A stretch of 64,000 nucleotides of DNA from Capillidium heterosporum. Its lineage: Eukaryota > Entomophthoromycota > Entomophthoromycetes > Entomophthorales > Capillidiaceae. Each line of letters starts with the position of its first letter. The stretch's first letter is position 1. The stretch spans positions 496,001-560,000 of the forward strand of contig WBMQ01000001.1 in NCBI GenBank assembly GCA_016630905.1, read 5' to 3'. The notes beneath the pieces are model-generated. The model saw only the letters and a program-made list of their open reading frames with translations. It was not told the origin of the DNA and did no database searches. The position numbers and the translations under genes are program-made. Positions 22,355 through 32,970 of this stretch are shown piece by piece.

Positions 22355-23513
22355 AAATTATTCAGTAAAAATTAGAGAAAGATCGATAATTTCATTTACC
22401 ATTTATGTACCGTTTTACTCCTTAAATTTGGTTAGGGTGCTAATTGAAAGCTCGCTTTCTTTGCTGTTCCGAAATTATAGATATATTTTGGAAGATTTTG
22501 CTGTAGGAACATACTCAGTTTATCTAAACAAATTTGCCATCAGTCTCTCCTTGAAGATTACACCCAATTATAAGCAGATTCTATATCAACTGATAGGAAA
22601 GTATTGGTTATGGAATTAGTGTCCTAAGCTTTAAGGAAAGGGTGTAAATTTTGCAGCTTATGGGAACTTTTGAATTACACCTACCTAGATTTGCCGAAAG
22701 TAGTAAATTGATATAGTATTGTATTGCTAAATTCCGGTCAAATGTATTGCAGAAATACATTCTATTAAGGCCATAGTTTATTCAAAGTATAATTCTTTAT
22801 ATAAGGCTTATACCGACACTAGTCTACTAGCTACATATTCGTTGCTTGATATAAAGAGTTATCTTTATTCTTACTTATGACCTCAGCATATATTGTAAAG
22901 TACAATACCTTTATTAAATTTGTATTTATATGTAGCTCTAGCAAGGATAGATACTGATGGCTTATATACTCCCTACTTAGCTCAATGCTGTTTTATGATC
23001 CTGTTCAGTAGCAAACAAAACCAACAATGCCACCAGACCCAACAAGCTAATACCAAACTAACCATCCTAAATCTATAGGTTTTTATACTCTCTTGATGCC
23101 ATGCCTATTTAGCATATATTCATACCAATAGTATAAATGTGTTTCATCCTGATCATATTCTCAATATAGTACTGTGATTGCTATGACCCGATGATGTATT
23201 CGTATCTGAAGAAATATACATCACCACTGTCTAAATATAACCTGCTATATAAATCCGTTTTATCAAAGACAGCTAGTAAATTAAATCTGAACGATTAAGC
23301 AGTCTATAAATTACCACTTTGTCCCGGATTAAATGGGGAAGTTTGGGGTTTAATTGAACGTTGAAACATAATTGTGGTACCATTTTGTGAAACAATGAAC
23401 AATAGAATTTGAATCTTGTCCTAATTTTTATGCCTTTTATTTTTGTGTTCCTTTCGTCAAAAGGTATCTATTGTGAATCAACCGACGTATCAAGTGAAGT
23501 ATCAACCTGAAAT
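22355..23513. other. Intergenic region, AT-rich
   Basis: About 1.16 kb; divergent promoters of DGAT2 and the transposase-derived gene. No supported exon. Confidence 0.45.
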
Positions 23514-24266
23514 ATGGAAGAGCCAGTAAATAAAGTAAGTACGGAGCCAGTTCTTAAAGAAACTACTGAGGAGCCAGTAAACAAAGAAGCTACTGAGGAG
23601 CCGGTACAGCCAAAGAAGAGCCCTGTAAGCCGCCCCGATCTCACACCAGACGAACGTCGTGCTGTTTACGAATATCTGCTGGCCAAATCCAAGGATTCTG
23701 TACTGCCACGTGGTGTCCTCAAGGTCGCCTCCAAGGAGTTTTCGGTATCGGGTCGAACTATCAAGCGAATTTGGGACCGGGCTATCGAGTCAAAAACCAG
23801 TATCTTCACACCTGCCGACATATACTCCCGTAAGAAGGGGAACAGCGGTGCCAAAGCAAGGAAAGTCGACGTAGAGCTGATTAAGAGTATTCCTTTCCAC
23901 GAGCGCCAAAGTATCCGCTCCCTCTCTAAAGCTATCAGCGTCCCTTCAACGACGATACATAGATGGGTTAAGCTCGGTAAACTCACCCCAAGCCACATCA
24001 AGTTACCAGAAGTACCCGATCAAAATATCGAGCTAAAGGTAGTCGATGGTCCTTCAAACCAAGAATTCGATGAAACAGCAAAGTTGGTATCCGATTGCCT
24101 TATGTCCTTTGAACCTAAGGATGTTATTGAAGACTACACTTCACAGCTTGTTGGTAAGTCAGAGAATGAACAGAACGAATTGAAGGATAAGAAGAAAGGT
24201 AAAGCAAAGAGGGTTGAAACTAAAGTGTATTTGGTTGAAGGTGAATTGGAAACTATCAAGTTCTGA
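23514..24266 (+). CDS. Protein built from a mariner-type transposase N-terminal DNA-binding region
   Basis: A single-exon 250-aa protein. After an acidic tail of TEEPVNKE repeats, residues about 42-165 match the bipartite helix-turn-helix region of plant/oomycete-type mariner-like transposases: LTPDERRAVYEYLLAKSKDS, then KEFSVSGRTIKRIWDRA, then SRKKGNSGAKAR, then IPFHERQSIRSLSKAISVPS and TIHRWVKLGKL. In a transposase a DDE catalytic domain should follow; here the remaining 85 residues are acidic then Lys-rich (KDKKKGKAKR) with no DDE-type motifs. The ORF is intact, and no inverted repeats or target duplication were noticed nearby. A domesticated DNA-binding protein, or a truncated element, are both possible. 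Confidence 0.65.
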   Translation: MEEPVNKVSTEPVLKETTEEPVNKEATEEPVQPKKSPVSRPDLTPDERRAVYEYLLAKSKDSVLPRGVLKVASKEFSVSGRTIKRIWDRAIESKTSIFTPADIYSRKKGNSGAKARKVDVELIKSIPFHERQSIRSLSKAISVPSTTIHRWVKLGKLTPSHIKLPEVPDQNIELKVVDGPSNQEFDETAKLVSDCLMSFEPKDVIEDYTSQLVGKSENEQNELKDKKKGKAKRVETKVYLVEGELETIKF

Positions 24267-24377
24267 GCGTAAAGTGACTGTATATATGTCACTTGCTTCT
24301 TGTCAATTGTCTTAGTCTAAATTTTATCCATATTAAAGTTCCGTTTAACAAAACTTTCTCTCACTTTTTTAGAAACT

Positions 24378-25922
24378 ATGTTCAAACTATCCAAAATTCA
24401 TTTTACAAAACTTAATCCAAGTAATTCATACACCTTACTAGCTTATTAACTAACACTTGTATTTATTATATATATATTATAGGTTTAAAAGTTATCAAAA
24501 GGTTTAACAGTGTACAAGTTTACAAAGAGAGTTCTCAAGGTGGGATTTTTTAAATTATTTACTCAACAGCTTTTACTATCTATAGGAGTATATGAAAAAC
24601 TAGCATTGCCGAATACCATAGAAAGCGTAGATAAAGAAAAGTTAAGTTGTATATCAAGCGGGGTAATCTATTTATGTAAACTTTTTCATATAAACCTCTA
24701 TCAAATTAGACGAGCCATTTAGTAGCAGCTGTAAATGATAAAATCTATTCTTGGTAATTTATATTAATAACAATGTTTATTAACATATTCAACATGTATA
24801 GGGGGAATAATGATTATGGGCAAGTAAGTCTTAATTATTAGCTTGCTTTGTCATTTACAATTATTTTTTGGTATAAATTAGGTAGGTCCCTGCAATACCG
24901 ATTTTACCAGCAGTGAAAACGATGAACCTATAGATATACCTTTTTTACTACCCGCTGCAACAAACTTATACCCCGAAGAAATGCCAAAAAACCTAAGCTT
25001 AACTACCAATTACTTTAGTACTCTATTATTAGATAAAGTTTCGAATAAACTGTGGAGCTGGTAGCCATCCTACTTTATTTTTACTAATATATCTATATTC
25101 TAGGGGGGCCGGCATACTGGGACGTGGCGATGAAGTTTACGACCCACTACCCACTTTAGTGCAAATTATCGGTAGTGATACTATAGATATCAAAGTCGAA
25201 AGCATACTTGGAGTTGGGTAAACCTTCAATTACTACTATCATAACTAACCTCAACTTATAGAGATTATTATCTAATTAATACCAAAGTAAATCAAAAGAA
25301 CTATCTCTACATATTTGGATACTTTGAAGAGAACCAAGTCAAGCGTCTATTCCCAGTGCTCGTAGAGCCTTTGCTCAAGTTCAAAACGATAGATTCGATA
25401 GCAGTCGAAGAGAATAGATTTGTTGCTTTGGCAGATAGCCAACACCTGTTAGGGTTCGGCAACTTTTTAAATAAGAATATAATCGACACCCCTTACTTCC
25501 CACGCTACGACGAGTCAGCTGTAGCATCTACTAAGTTCGACACTAACTTCAACTTCCAACTTGATCTATCTAGCTTATGTAAAAGCTTTGGACCAGTTGT
25601 TGATTCGAAGCTAGGTAAAGGTTGCATTGGGCTAAAACATTCGGATGGGAAATTGTCTTTACTAAAGTTGTTGGAAGATGGATGGCATTTAAGTAGGTTA
25701 GGAAAGGCGGATAATTTTGTTATTTCGAAGCTGGGTACTTTGATCGTCGAAAAGGAAGGGCAGTTGTTATCTATACTCGAAGATGATATCCAATTCACCA
25801 AGCTTTCTGAGAATTTGAATATCGATCTTATAGAGCTAAGACCACCTAGTAATAGCATGGATTTAGGTAAAAGCCTGGGAAAGAATCTTCTCTATCAACA
25901 TGATTATATAATCAACTATTAA
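24378..25922 (+). CDS. RCC1-repeat beta-propeller protein (eight exons)
   Basis: Reconstructed from exons 24378-24420, 24483-24539, 24586-24662, 24710-24753, 24802-24823, 24882-25060, 25104-25217 and 25262-25922; these sum to 1197 nt (398 aa) with all phases closing. Repeat-type motifs: KLSCISSGTSHLVAAVNDK followed by IYSWGNNDYGQVG, then KLWSWGAGILGRGDE, then VESILGVGDYYLINT and YLYIFG, each matching the 'isxGxxH.lal...vysWGxNxxGQlG' RCC1 blade. About four to five blades are visible. Family members act as GEFs, chromatin or mitochondrial factors; which applies here is unknown. Exon 5 is only 22 nt. The start is the first ATG giving an open first exon and is less certain than the rest. Confidence 0.75.
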
Positions 25923-27173
25923 AATAAATGTAGATTAATTTTATTATATAGCTTTATGCCACAGTATTTTACCTTTACAAGTTCAAGTTTTAAAAGGACT
26001 TTAATTAACCATTTAATGTAAAATGTATAGATTTAAAATAGTAGCATAATAAAGGAGGTCTATGTTAAACTAACTTCAATCCTCATCAAATTCACCATTT
26101 ATATAATCCTCAAGCCTAGTCTTCATGCAAGATAAGCAGGTCAAGCTCTCACTGAAGTTCCTACGTTAGCTTTTGATGCACTTTCTGATATCAGAATTTT
26201 GTCCCAACTCCCACATTTGTATATTCCCATTTATAAAGTAGATTGACATAGTTGACAGAACAACTTCACTTCCATTTCATCGCTGCCATTAATATAGTTG
26301 TTGATGCCGTTCACTTTTTGCTAGTGCCCCTTTTGCTGAGATAAGAGTTTTAGTATCTTGGCTTGGATATCCGAAAATTTGTAACGAGGTTTATAATACT
26401 TGTATTTGAAACATAGTAATCTGAGTTGCTATTGCCCAATTGTTTCGATCCTTGGTTGTTTGTTTCCATGACAATATTTCCGGTTCTCTTTGCATACCAA
26501 CTTATTTGTTGTTTATATGAGAATAACAATGTTGATTTGAATAGTTTATTTTGTTAGGTTTTTATATATTTAGTAATCTGACACATTCTAAGAGCAAACC
26601 TACCCACTCTATTGGATTGTTTATAGGCAAGCTTATCCCCACTTTCTGTTAGTGCAGGAATTGGAAAGTGAACTGAAAGTACACATTTACAAAAGACATA
26701 CAGCTTGAAAGATGTGATGAATGACGGATATCGAAAAGTTAAAGGAGCGGAAATCTATATTTTAATAGGCAGAGCTTGTGATTACTTGAAGAAACTGGAA
26801 ATTGATACATAAATGTAAATGCAAAAAGCACTCCTTTTCCTAGCTAACTTAAAATGTACTAGTTCATTTAAATCGTTAAAGCTAGCAAACTTACTCTAAG
26901 AGCCATTCCTATATATTTGAATATACTTGCTTCCAACATTTAAACTAGTTACCATTATAGGACTTGATTATAGATACTATGCCGACTTTCTCAAAGAATA
27001 TTTGCCTGTTTCTTTGCCAAATTATCCGGACTAATTTAGTCTTCTTTCGGCTGTAACCAACCAACTGTCAAGTTTGCAAATACCTTAATTCATCAAAGTA
27101 GCCAATCCCAAAGTTTCTCAAACACTACAAATCAGATCCCATTCAATCTAAGCAGAATCCATTTTAAAGTTGC
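25923..27173. other. Intergenic region with a possible decayed zinc-ribbon gene on the minus strand
   Basis: About 1.25 kb. On the minus strand, 26475-26085 contains coding-like pieces: MEVKLFCQLCQST, IYKCGSWDKI and the clean tail SESLTCLSCMKTRLEDYING, ending DED-stop. These include CxxC pairs but are interrupted by stops and frame changes, and no convincing splice pattern was found. At 26722-26814 on the plus strand is a 31-codon ORF (MNDGYRKVKGAEIYILIGRA ...) of unknown significance. Confidence 0.3.
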
Positions 27174-28780
27174 ATGATAAAACCAAACAACACCGTACTG
27201 GTAGGGTGCGAAGACATAATATCGGAAGCCGATGATGAACCCGACCAACCTGGGACGAGTGGGACTCGTCATAATAACAACAGCAATGTTGGCGACAACA
27301 AACGTCATTCCGTCACCTTCACCAACCCTATATCAACTAACAAACACCCTAAAGGGCATAAGTTAACGATAATCAACAACTTCGAGGATGATTTCTTCAC
27401 GAGTACTCAAATGTACGACTCACCAACTACAGTCAACGTAAATTCACCCAGCTTCAAGCCCAACAACTTACGTAAGCCGTTGGTGACGCGCAAAGATCGA
27501 GCAGCGGTCCAATTCCTCAACTTCATTTGCAACCTGACCCCTGAAGTTGAGTTGCTGACCAACTCCAACAACAGCTCACCTCGAGCTGCCTCAGTGGACT
27601 TTGGACCCATCGAGCATTTCCCCTTGACTAAGACTATCTCAATACCGCTTTCTTCCCGCTCCTTCAGTACCAAAATGTCGTTGAAGGATCCCAACTCTTC
27701 GTCCTCATCCTCGAGCTCCGACGACGAGGAACCTACAATCACTACCAAGAACAGCCAGACGGAGGAAGTACCCATGCTGAGTCACTCAAGGAAGAGTAGC
27801 TTTTTAATGGAGAATGGACCAGGGCTGGAAGCTCCACCCACCCAGTCAGCCAATATCAAGCCAATTTTCGCCGAGGTAAATTCGATTATTTTTCATTCTA
27901 ACATATCGCCATCTTTAGAGCTTCGTTGAAACTAAACCTTCGTCAAGCTTCTATCCAGCTAAAGAGAAGTTAAAAAGCGGCCGGTATTTTTACTTTTTAT
28001 TCATTTAATTGATACTTAACAGGAAAGGGGGACGAAACTCTCGCTCCAAACCCAAGACTTTGGCTTACGCTCACCTGCTAGACCCCAGTCAGAGTTTATC
28101 GTATGTGACACTTTTCAATTTCAACTAACTTTGACTTTAGAGTCGATCCACCTCACGACTACGACCCAATGGCCTTAGATGACCCACACGTCAAACTGGA
28201 GACCAAGACCAACTTCTACACTCTACTTTCGGTAAATTAAGCTATTTATCCGATCGAATTTTAAACTTACACTTGCCAGGATATTTGGTCCCATATAACA
28301 CCATCCGGTCCCGAAGATGCCGACGCCGATGCTACGTTCCAGGCTACCCACCCCACTGTCGATCCAACACTGACGCTTGCCATGATCCGTCAGGCCAAGG
28401 AAAAACTCTTTGCGGCTGCGACCAGTATCGATTTGGAACTAGGGTCATTAGCTTTAAGTTACGCCTATTTTGAAAAGCTGTGTCTAGATGGTCACGTCAC
28501 AAAAGACAACCGTAGGATAGTATCGGCGGTCTGCCTCTTCTTGGCAGTCAAAGTTAACGAGCACAAGAATGTCTTAACCAATCTAGTAGATAGTTTGGAC
28601 CGTGTTTTGGATGTAGGAAGTAAGGAGCTGTTTGCCAACGAGTTCGATACCTTTGCCAAGCTGCAGTTCAACCTCTTTGTCCCTCAGCACGAATTTCTCC
28701 CCCATCTGAAACGGGTTCTAGCTCAAAGAGGTCACTTTACCTTAGAATCTTATTTGGGAACCAGTTCGTTTTACAAATGA
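27174..28780 (+). CDS. CABLES-type cyclin-box protein
   Basis: Homologue of animal CABLES1/2 (Cdk5 and Abl enzyme substrate), cyclin-like adaptors for CDKs. Exons 27174-27875, 27919-27983, 28023-28100, 28141-28231 and 28280-28780 give 478 aa in one frame. The N-terminal half is disordered with Ser and Asp/Glu runs, then KDRAAVQFLNFI (animal 'RRxAAleFL'). After SKPKTLAYAHLLDPSQ and HDYDPMALDDPH comes the C-terminal cyclin box: LTLAMIRQAKEKLF, ALSYAYFEKLCLDGHVTKDN, AVCLFLAVKVNEHK and FAKLQFNLFVPQHEFLPHL. The order of motifs is the same as in CABLES. A role in CDK signalling is known in animals only; in this organism it is inference. Confidence 0.8.
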
Positions 28781-28909
28781 TTGGATTGGGGCATTGGAGT
28801 TCTTGTCTAAGAACTCAAAATTCAACTATAAAATAAACTATTGAACTTTTAAATCTTCATTTATTATATTATTTATTGCACTACGTTTACTTATATATGT
28901 GAACTACAA

Positions 28910-31900
28910 CTACCGTCTGGTGAAGGACAATTCCAAATCGAGCTCACGATCGAGCTGCTCCAAATCCTCGTTTACATCTACCGTATCAGTCATTCTGGGG
29001 AACGACATACGTAGATGTTCGTTACCTCTCGATTCAGCAACCTCAGGAGACTCATCAACGTTACCAATATCGGCTTGCATCCTACGGACGGGTGATATAT
29101 GGGAAACTTGCCCGTCAGGTCTCAAGCTAGTACGCTTGAACTGAACTTGGGGAGACGCCGTTGCGAACTCCGATCTCTTATCTGGTACTTGAGGGGATAT
29201 CATGCGAGTCTCTAGTAGTTGTCTCCGTAATGGAATTTGAGGGGATGCAGGTAACATCAGTGGCCTGCGAGGTTGGAGTAATGGTGAGGTCGGTTTGAAG
29301 TTGAAGTTGGTGTTAGGGCTACGTTGTGGACTCTCAGTCAGCCGGTTGGGTCTCGGGTTGAACTGTGGTGAGCTCATTATGGCCAGTTTGGAATTTTTCA
29401 AAGGGGATACCGGGAGCAAACTGCGACGATTGCTTGCGATTTGAGGTGAGCTTAAAGAGAACTGTTCTGACCGGTAGTCAAACTGTGATGAGGGGGTAAC
29501 ATTGTTTCTCAATTTGGTGACTGGTGAACTTAGCTTTGATGCGGCATTTGGTCGTGTAAATCGTTGTGGTATGGCCGTCCGTGTTGAAGTAGGTTGGGTA
29601 GGTGATACAGTTTTGCGTGGTATTGGTTTAGGTGCGGCAATATCTACTTTGGCTACCTTAGTTTCATTGAAGTTACTGAGACGCGGTGGTGGAACGTTAC
29701 CGTTAGGCTGGACAGAGGGAGTATCCCGAGCTGCTTTGGGCTTGATGGGAGTGGCAGCTGAGGTTTTGGTGGGTCGCTGCAGCCTGGAAAATACCGAATC
29801 GACCTTACTACCTACGACTTGCTTCCGGCCGTTGAGTTCGAGTTTGGAGTCCTCTTTCCGCAAAGGTTTGTTGACGACCGGCTTCTTGGGCATCGACGCA
29901 GTAAGTTTGGAGTAGGGACTGAATCTCGGAGTCGTTACGGCAGGCTTTGGCTTAACTGTCGATTTGATAGGGGTACGGGTATTCCTTATGACGGGTTTCA
30001 CTTTGGGGCTGGGGATTTTGGAGGTTTGCTTCTGAACTTTCTTGGGAACTGGGGAGATGGCAACGATGCGTACTCGCTTTACCCCAGATGGATTGGATTT
30101 AGTAAGCTTGCCCAAACCGTTGGTATTGCTAGTATTTCCAACCTGGCTACCCACCTTTTTGGAATTCTTGAGTATCGAATGGAGTGGTTTATGGCCAGGT
30201 TCTTTACCATTTAGCTGCTGTTTAATTGCCGGGGAGTTGATAATTTGAGTCGGTGTCTTCTGGAAGGTGGGCGTAGTGTGTGCACTCCCTATGAACGGCC
30301 TATCAAATTTATCATTTACTTGAGGTAGCAGTTGAGATGCTTGGGTGAAGGTTGCGATAGAGGAATTGTAAATGGTGTCCAGATAATGCGTATCGATCCC
30401 CGAGTCCTGACACTGCTGTAGGTAATCCTTGAAGGTGGCCAAAGTAGTGGCATTGAGTGCCATAAACTGCTCCATGAGGGGTTGGCTGGTATCGAGTGTT
30501 TTCCCGTACCCGTTGTTCTGGAACTTGAGTAACGCGTTGTCAAACTCCTTTTCCAACAATTTCTGGTCCTGATCTAAGATCTGAACCATGAAAGAGTTAA
30601 GATGCTCCTTGGCCGTTGCCACAAAAGTGGAAATCTGTTGTAGCTGCACCCCTTTTGTGCGCTCCAACGCCTGCTGTGCGAACATGACTTCCCGTTCCAG
30701 TGAAGTTCGACGAGCCTCGAGCGACGAAGCGGTCTCCTTGATGCTGTTGGTATAGCGTTGGTTCGAGTTGGATGCGATCTGGGTGCAAGCATAAATCCAG
30801 CTGTTCAGAAGCTGTAAGCGCTGAGTGCAGGTGTCGATTAGATGGAGTTTCTGATGGTAGTCAAGCTCTCTGGCATATATCCTATGGTAGCTCTTTCGTA
30901 TTTTTTCACGTGTGGCTTCGAGGAGCTTAAGTTCGTCGTTTTTGGCGCCTTGCTTTGAATTAGCTGAAGATTGTTTCTTACTTTCTCCAAATTCGGCTCG
31001 ATTTCGGAGTTCAGCAATCTCCTTACGCAGTTCCTTGATAATGTTAACATACTGGGATACATGCATGTTGACACTCAAGGTGTTCTTGGCTACACGTGTC
31101 TTTATATTCTTGGCCCGATCAGCGTACTTTAGAGTGTTGAAGGTTTCCTCCAGATGTAAGCTGGATGGGCTGACGCAGACAATCATAACAGTCTTACAAT
31201 TACCCCCCAAAGAAAATTTAAGTAGGCGTGTCAAATTGCTATCACGATACGGGATGTGAGTACTCTTGTTACCTTTGCAAAGCGCGTTTATACAGTTTCC
31301 AAGAGCTAACCAATTTTAGAATTATACCACATACTTAAAACAATACCTAGCAAAGAGCGATTTATATTGGCACCTTCAAGCATGCGTATCGACGTGTTTT
31401 TAGTAGTGGCAGCTCGTTCACTACCAGCAAGATCAATAAAACTTAGCGTTGAAATAGTGTATTCAGATGATATATTCTGCGTTCGAGGCTGTTGTCGTAT
31501 GTTGATTTGTATAACGGCATGGGATCGGGAGGAGGTAGCATTGGCCTCAGTTGGGGACATAGTCCTATTTTGGTTACCCAGCATAATCAACTGCATAACT
31601 TCTTCAACCTAAGCAAAGCTATTAGAATGTGTCTATTGCACTATTTTACATCTTTGGGATAATGCTCACTAAGCCCAGCGACAACGACACCTTTATTTGC
31701 AACTTCCCTCAGCCTTAACATCGACCTATTTTCAGTTGGAACCAATAAGTCTCGTATAGTCTCGTTGTAAACTTCGAGATACGACATTGAGGCTTTGTAA
31801 GTTTTATCCTGTTCAGCCTCTTTTAAACGATCGTAAAGCTCCTTCATCGTTAAGAAAATAATGCCGGGTTGTTCAAGAGTACCACTTTAAAAATAAATTA

Positions 31901-32404
31901 AAATGCATTTTCAACAATTTATATTACCTTATAGTGTGCGTCTTACCGCAACCAGTCGCCTAAAAAGATTAGCTTATGAAAATGAAAAATACGTACCCCA
32001 TAAGCAAAAACTGTAGAGTTAAATCCGTTCAGCACTTCTTCTATGAGATCTTTAGAGGTCCCTGTAAATACATCTTCCTGAGTCGCATCCTCATTAAAAA
32101 CTTTGTCAAATGCAAACTTTTCGTCTTTATATCTCGTCTGAATTGGTTTGAATGCACTACCTTCCCCCCAAGCTGTATCTGAAGGCGGGTCGAATACCAA
32201 AACGTGGTCGTCTAAAGCATGTACTATTTTACGTAACGCTCCTTTAGTAACGGTGTGAGTTGTTAGGTTGGCTCTTGAAGCAAATGAGTCGTGGGTCTTT
32301 GGCTCACCACTAATAATCTGTTGTTCGGCTACCGAAAAAGGTCGCACTCTAACTGCAACCATTATAGATGATACCGATTCATTTTTCTTTTGGACCCTGT
32401 GCAT
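28910..32404 (-). CDS. Kinesin-8 family motor (KIP3/KIF18/KIF19-like)
   Basis: Plus-end-directed microtubule motor and depolymerase that controls spindle and microtubule length. Exons 32404-31997, 31959-31928, 31884-31650, 31608-31347 and 31305-28910 give 1110 aa. The motor starts with [10 protein letters not shown]. The P-loop [13 protein letters not shown] is split over exons 2/3 and carries the Cys typical of kinesin-8. Switch I region TSSRSHAV, switch [11 protein letters not shown], then [20 protein letters not shown] and [19 protein letters not shown] neck coiled coil ([18 protein letters not shown]) is followed by a further helical region and a long Pro/Ser/Lys-rich tail with repeated SPxxPxR-like motifs, likely a CDK-regulated microtubule-binding tail. 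It converges with the CABLES gene (129 bp). Confidence 0.93.
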
Positions 32405-32970
32405 AATAATGGTGTTGAGTTAATGCCTAATCCGATACACTGTGCTGATGTATAAACTGTTTTGCTGAGCTAGTGGTTCTTGATTAGGCTTGATGTGACT
32501 TTGAATTTGAACTTGGAACTTTCACTAAACAAACAAAATTTCAACAACGAAAGAAATGAAATTTTAATTGGCCTGAAATTTCTTGATAACTGATGATATG
32601 GACCAGTATTCAGGAAATTCAAGAGGTCAGCACTGGGAAAACTAATGGCCACTATTCTGCTTTATCTTTAAATCATATATATATATGTATATATATGTCC
32701 ATGTCAATCCAACTTTTATAATTACATCTACTAATAGTGTTTCATAACCTTACTCATAAACCGCCTTGTCCTTTGAGAATCATGTGCAACCGGCTGGATA
32801 TTCTTGGATCTTTTAGCGAGTTTATATACCTTTCTAAATATATATTACATTTTAAATCAAACTATATTAATGAATGATTGGCAATGAAGACAATAAGCTC
32901 AAATGCTAAATAATAAAAAAATATACACTTAAAATGGTAGTTAAAGTCCTATTAAGAAAAAATATAATCT
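32405..32970. other. Intergenic spacer
   Basis: AT-rich; promoter of the kinesin gene and 3' side of the MFS gene. A TA-rich microsatellite-like run is at about 32677-32698. No coding signal. Confidence 0.45.

Noticed and set aside
26722-26814. 31-codon ORF starting MNDGYRKVKGAEIY
   Set aside because: Isolated, no homology recognised and no intron links; kept only as a remark in the spacer entry.
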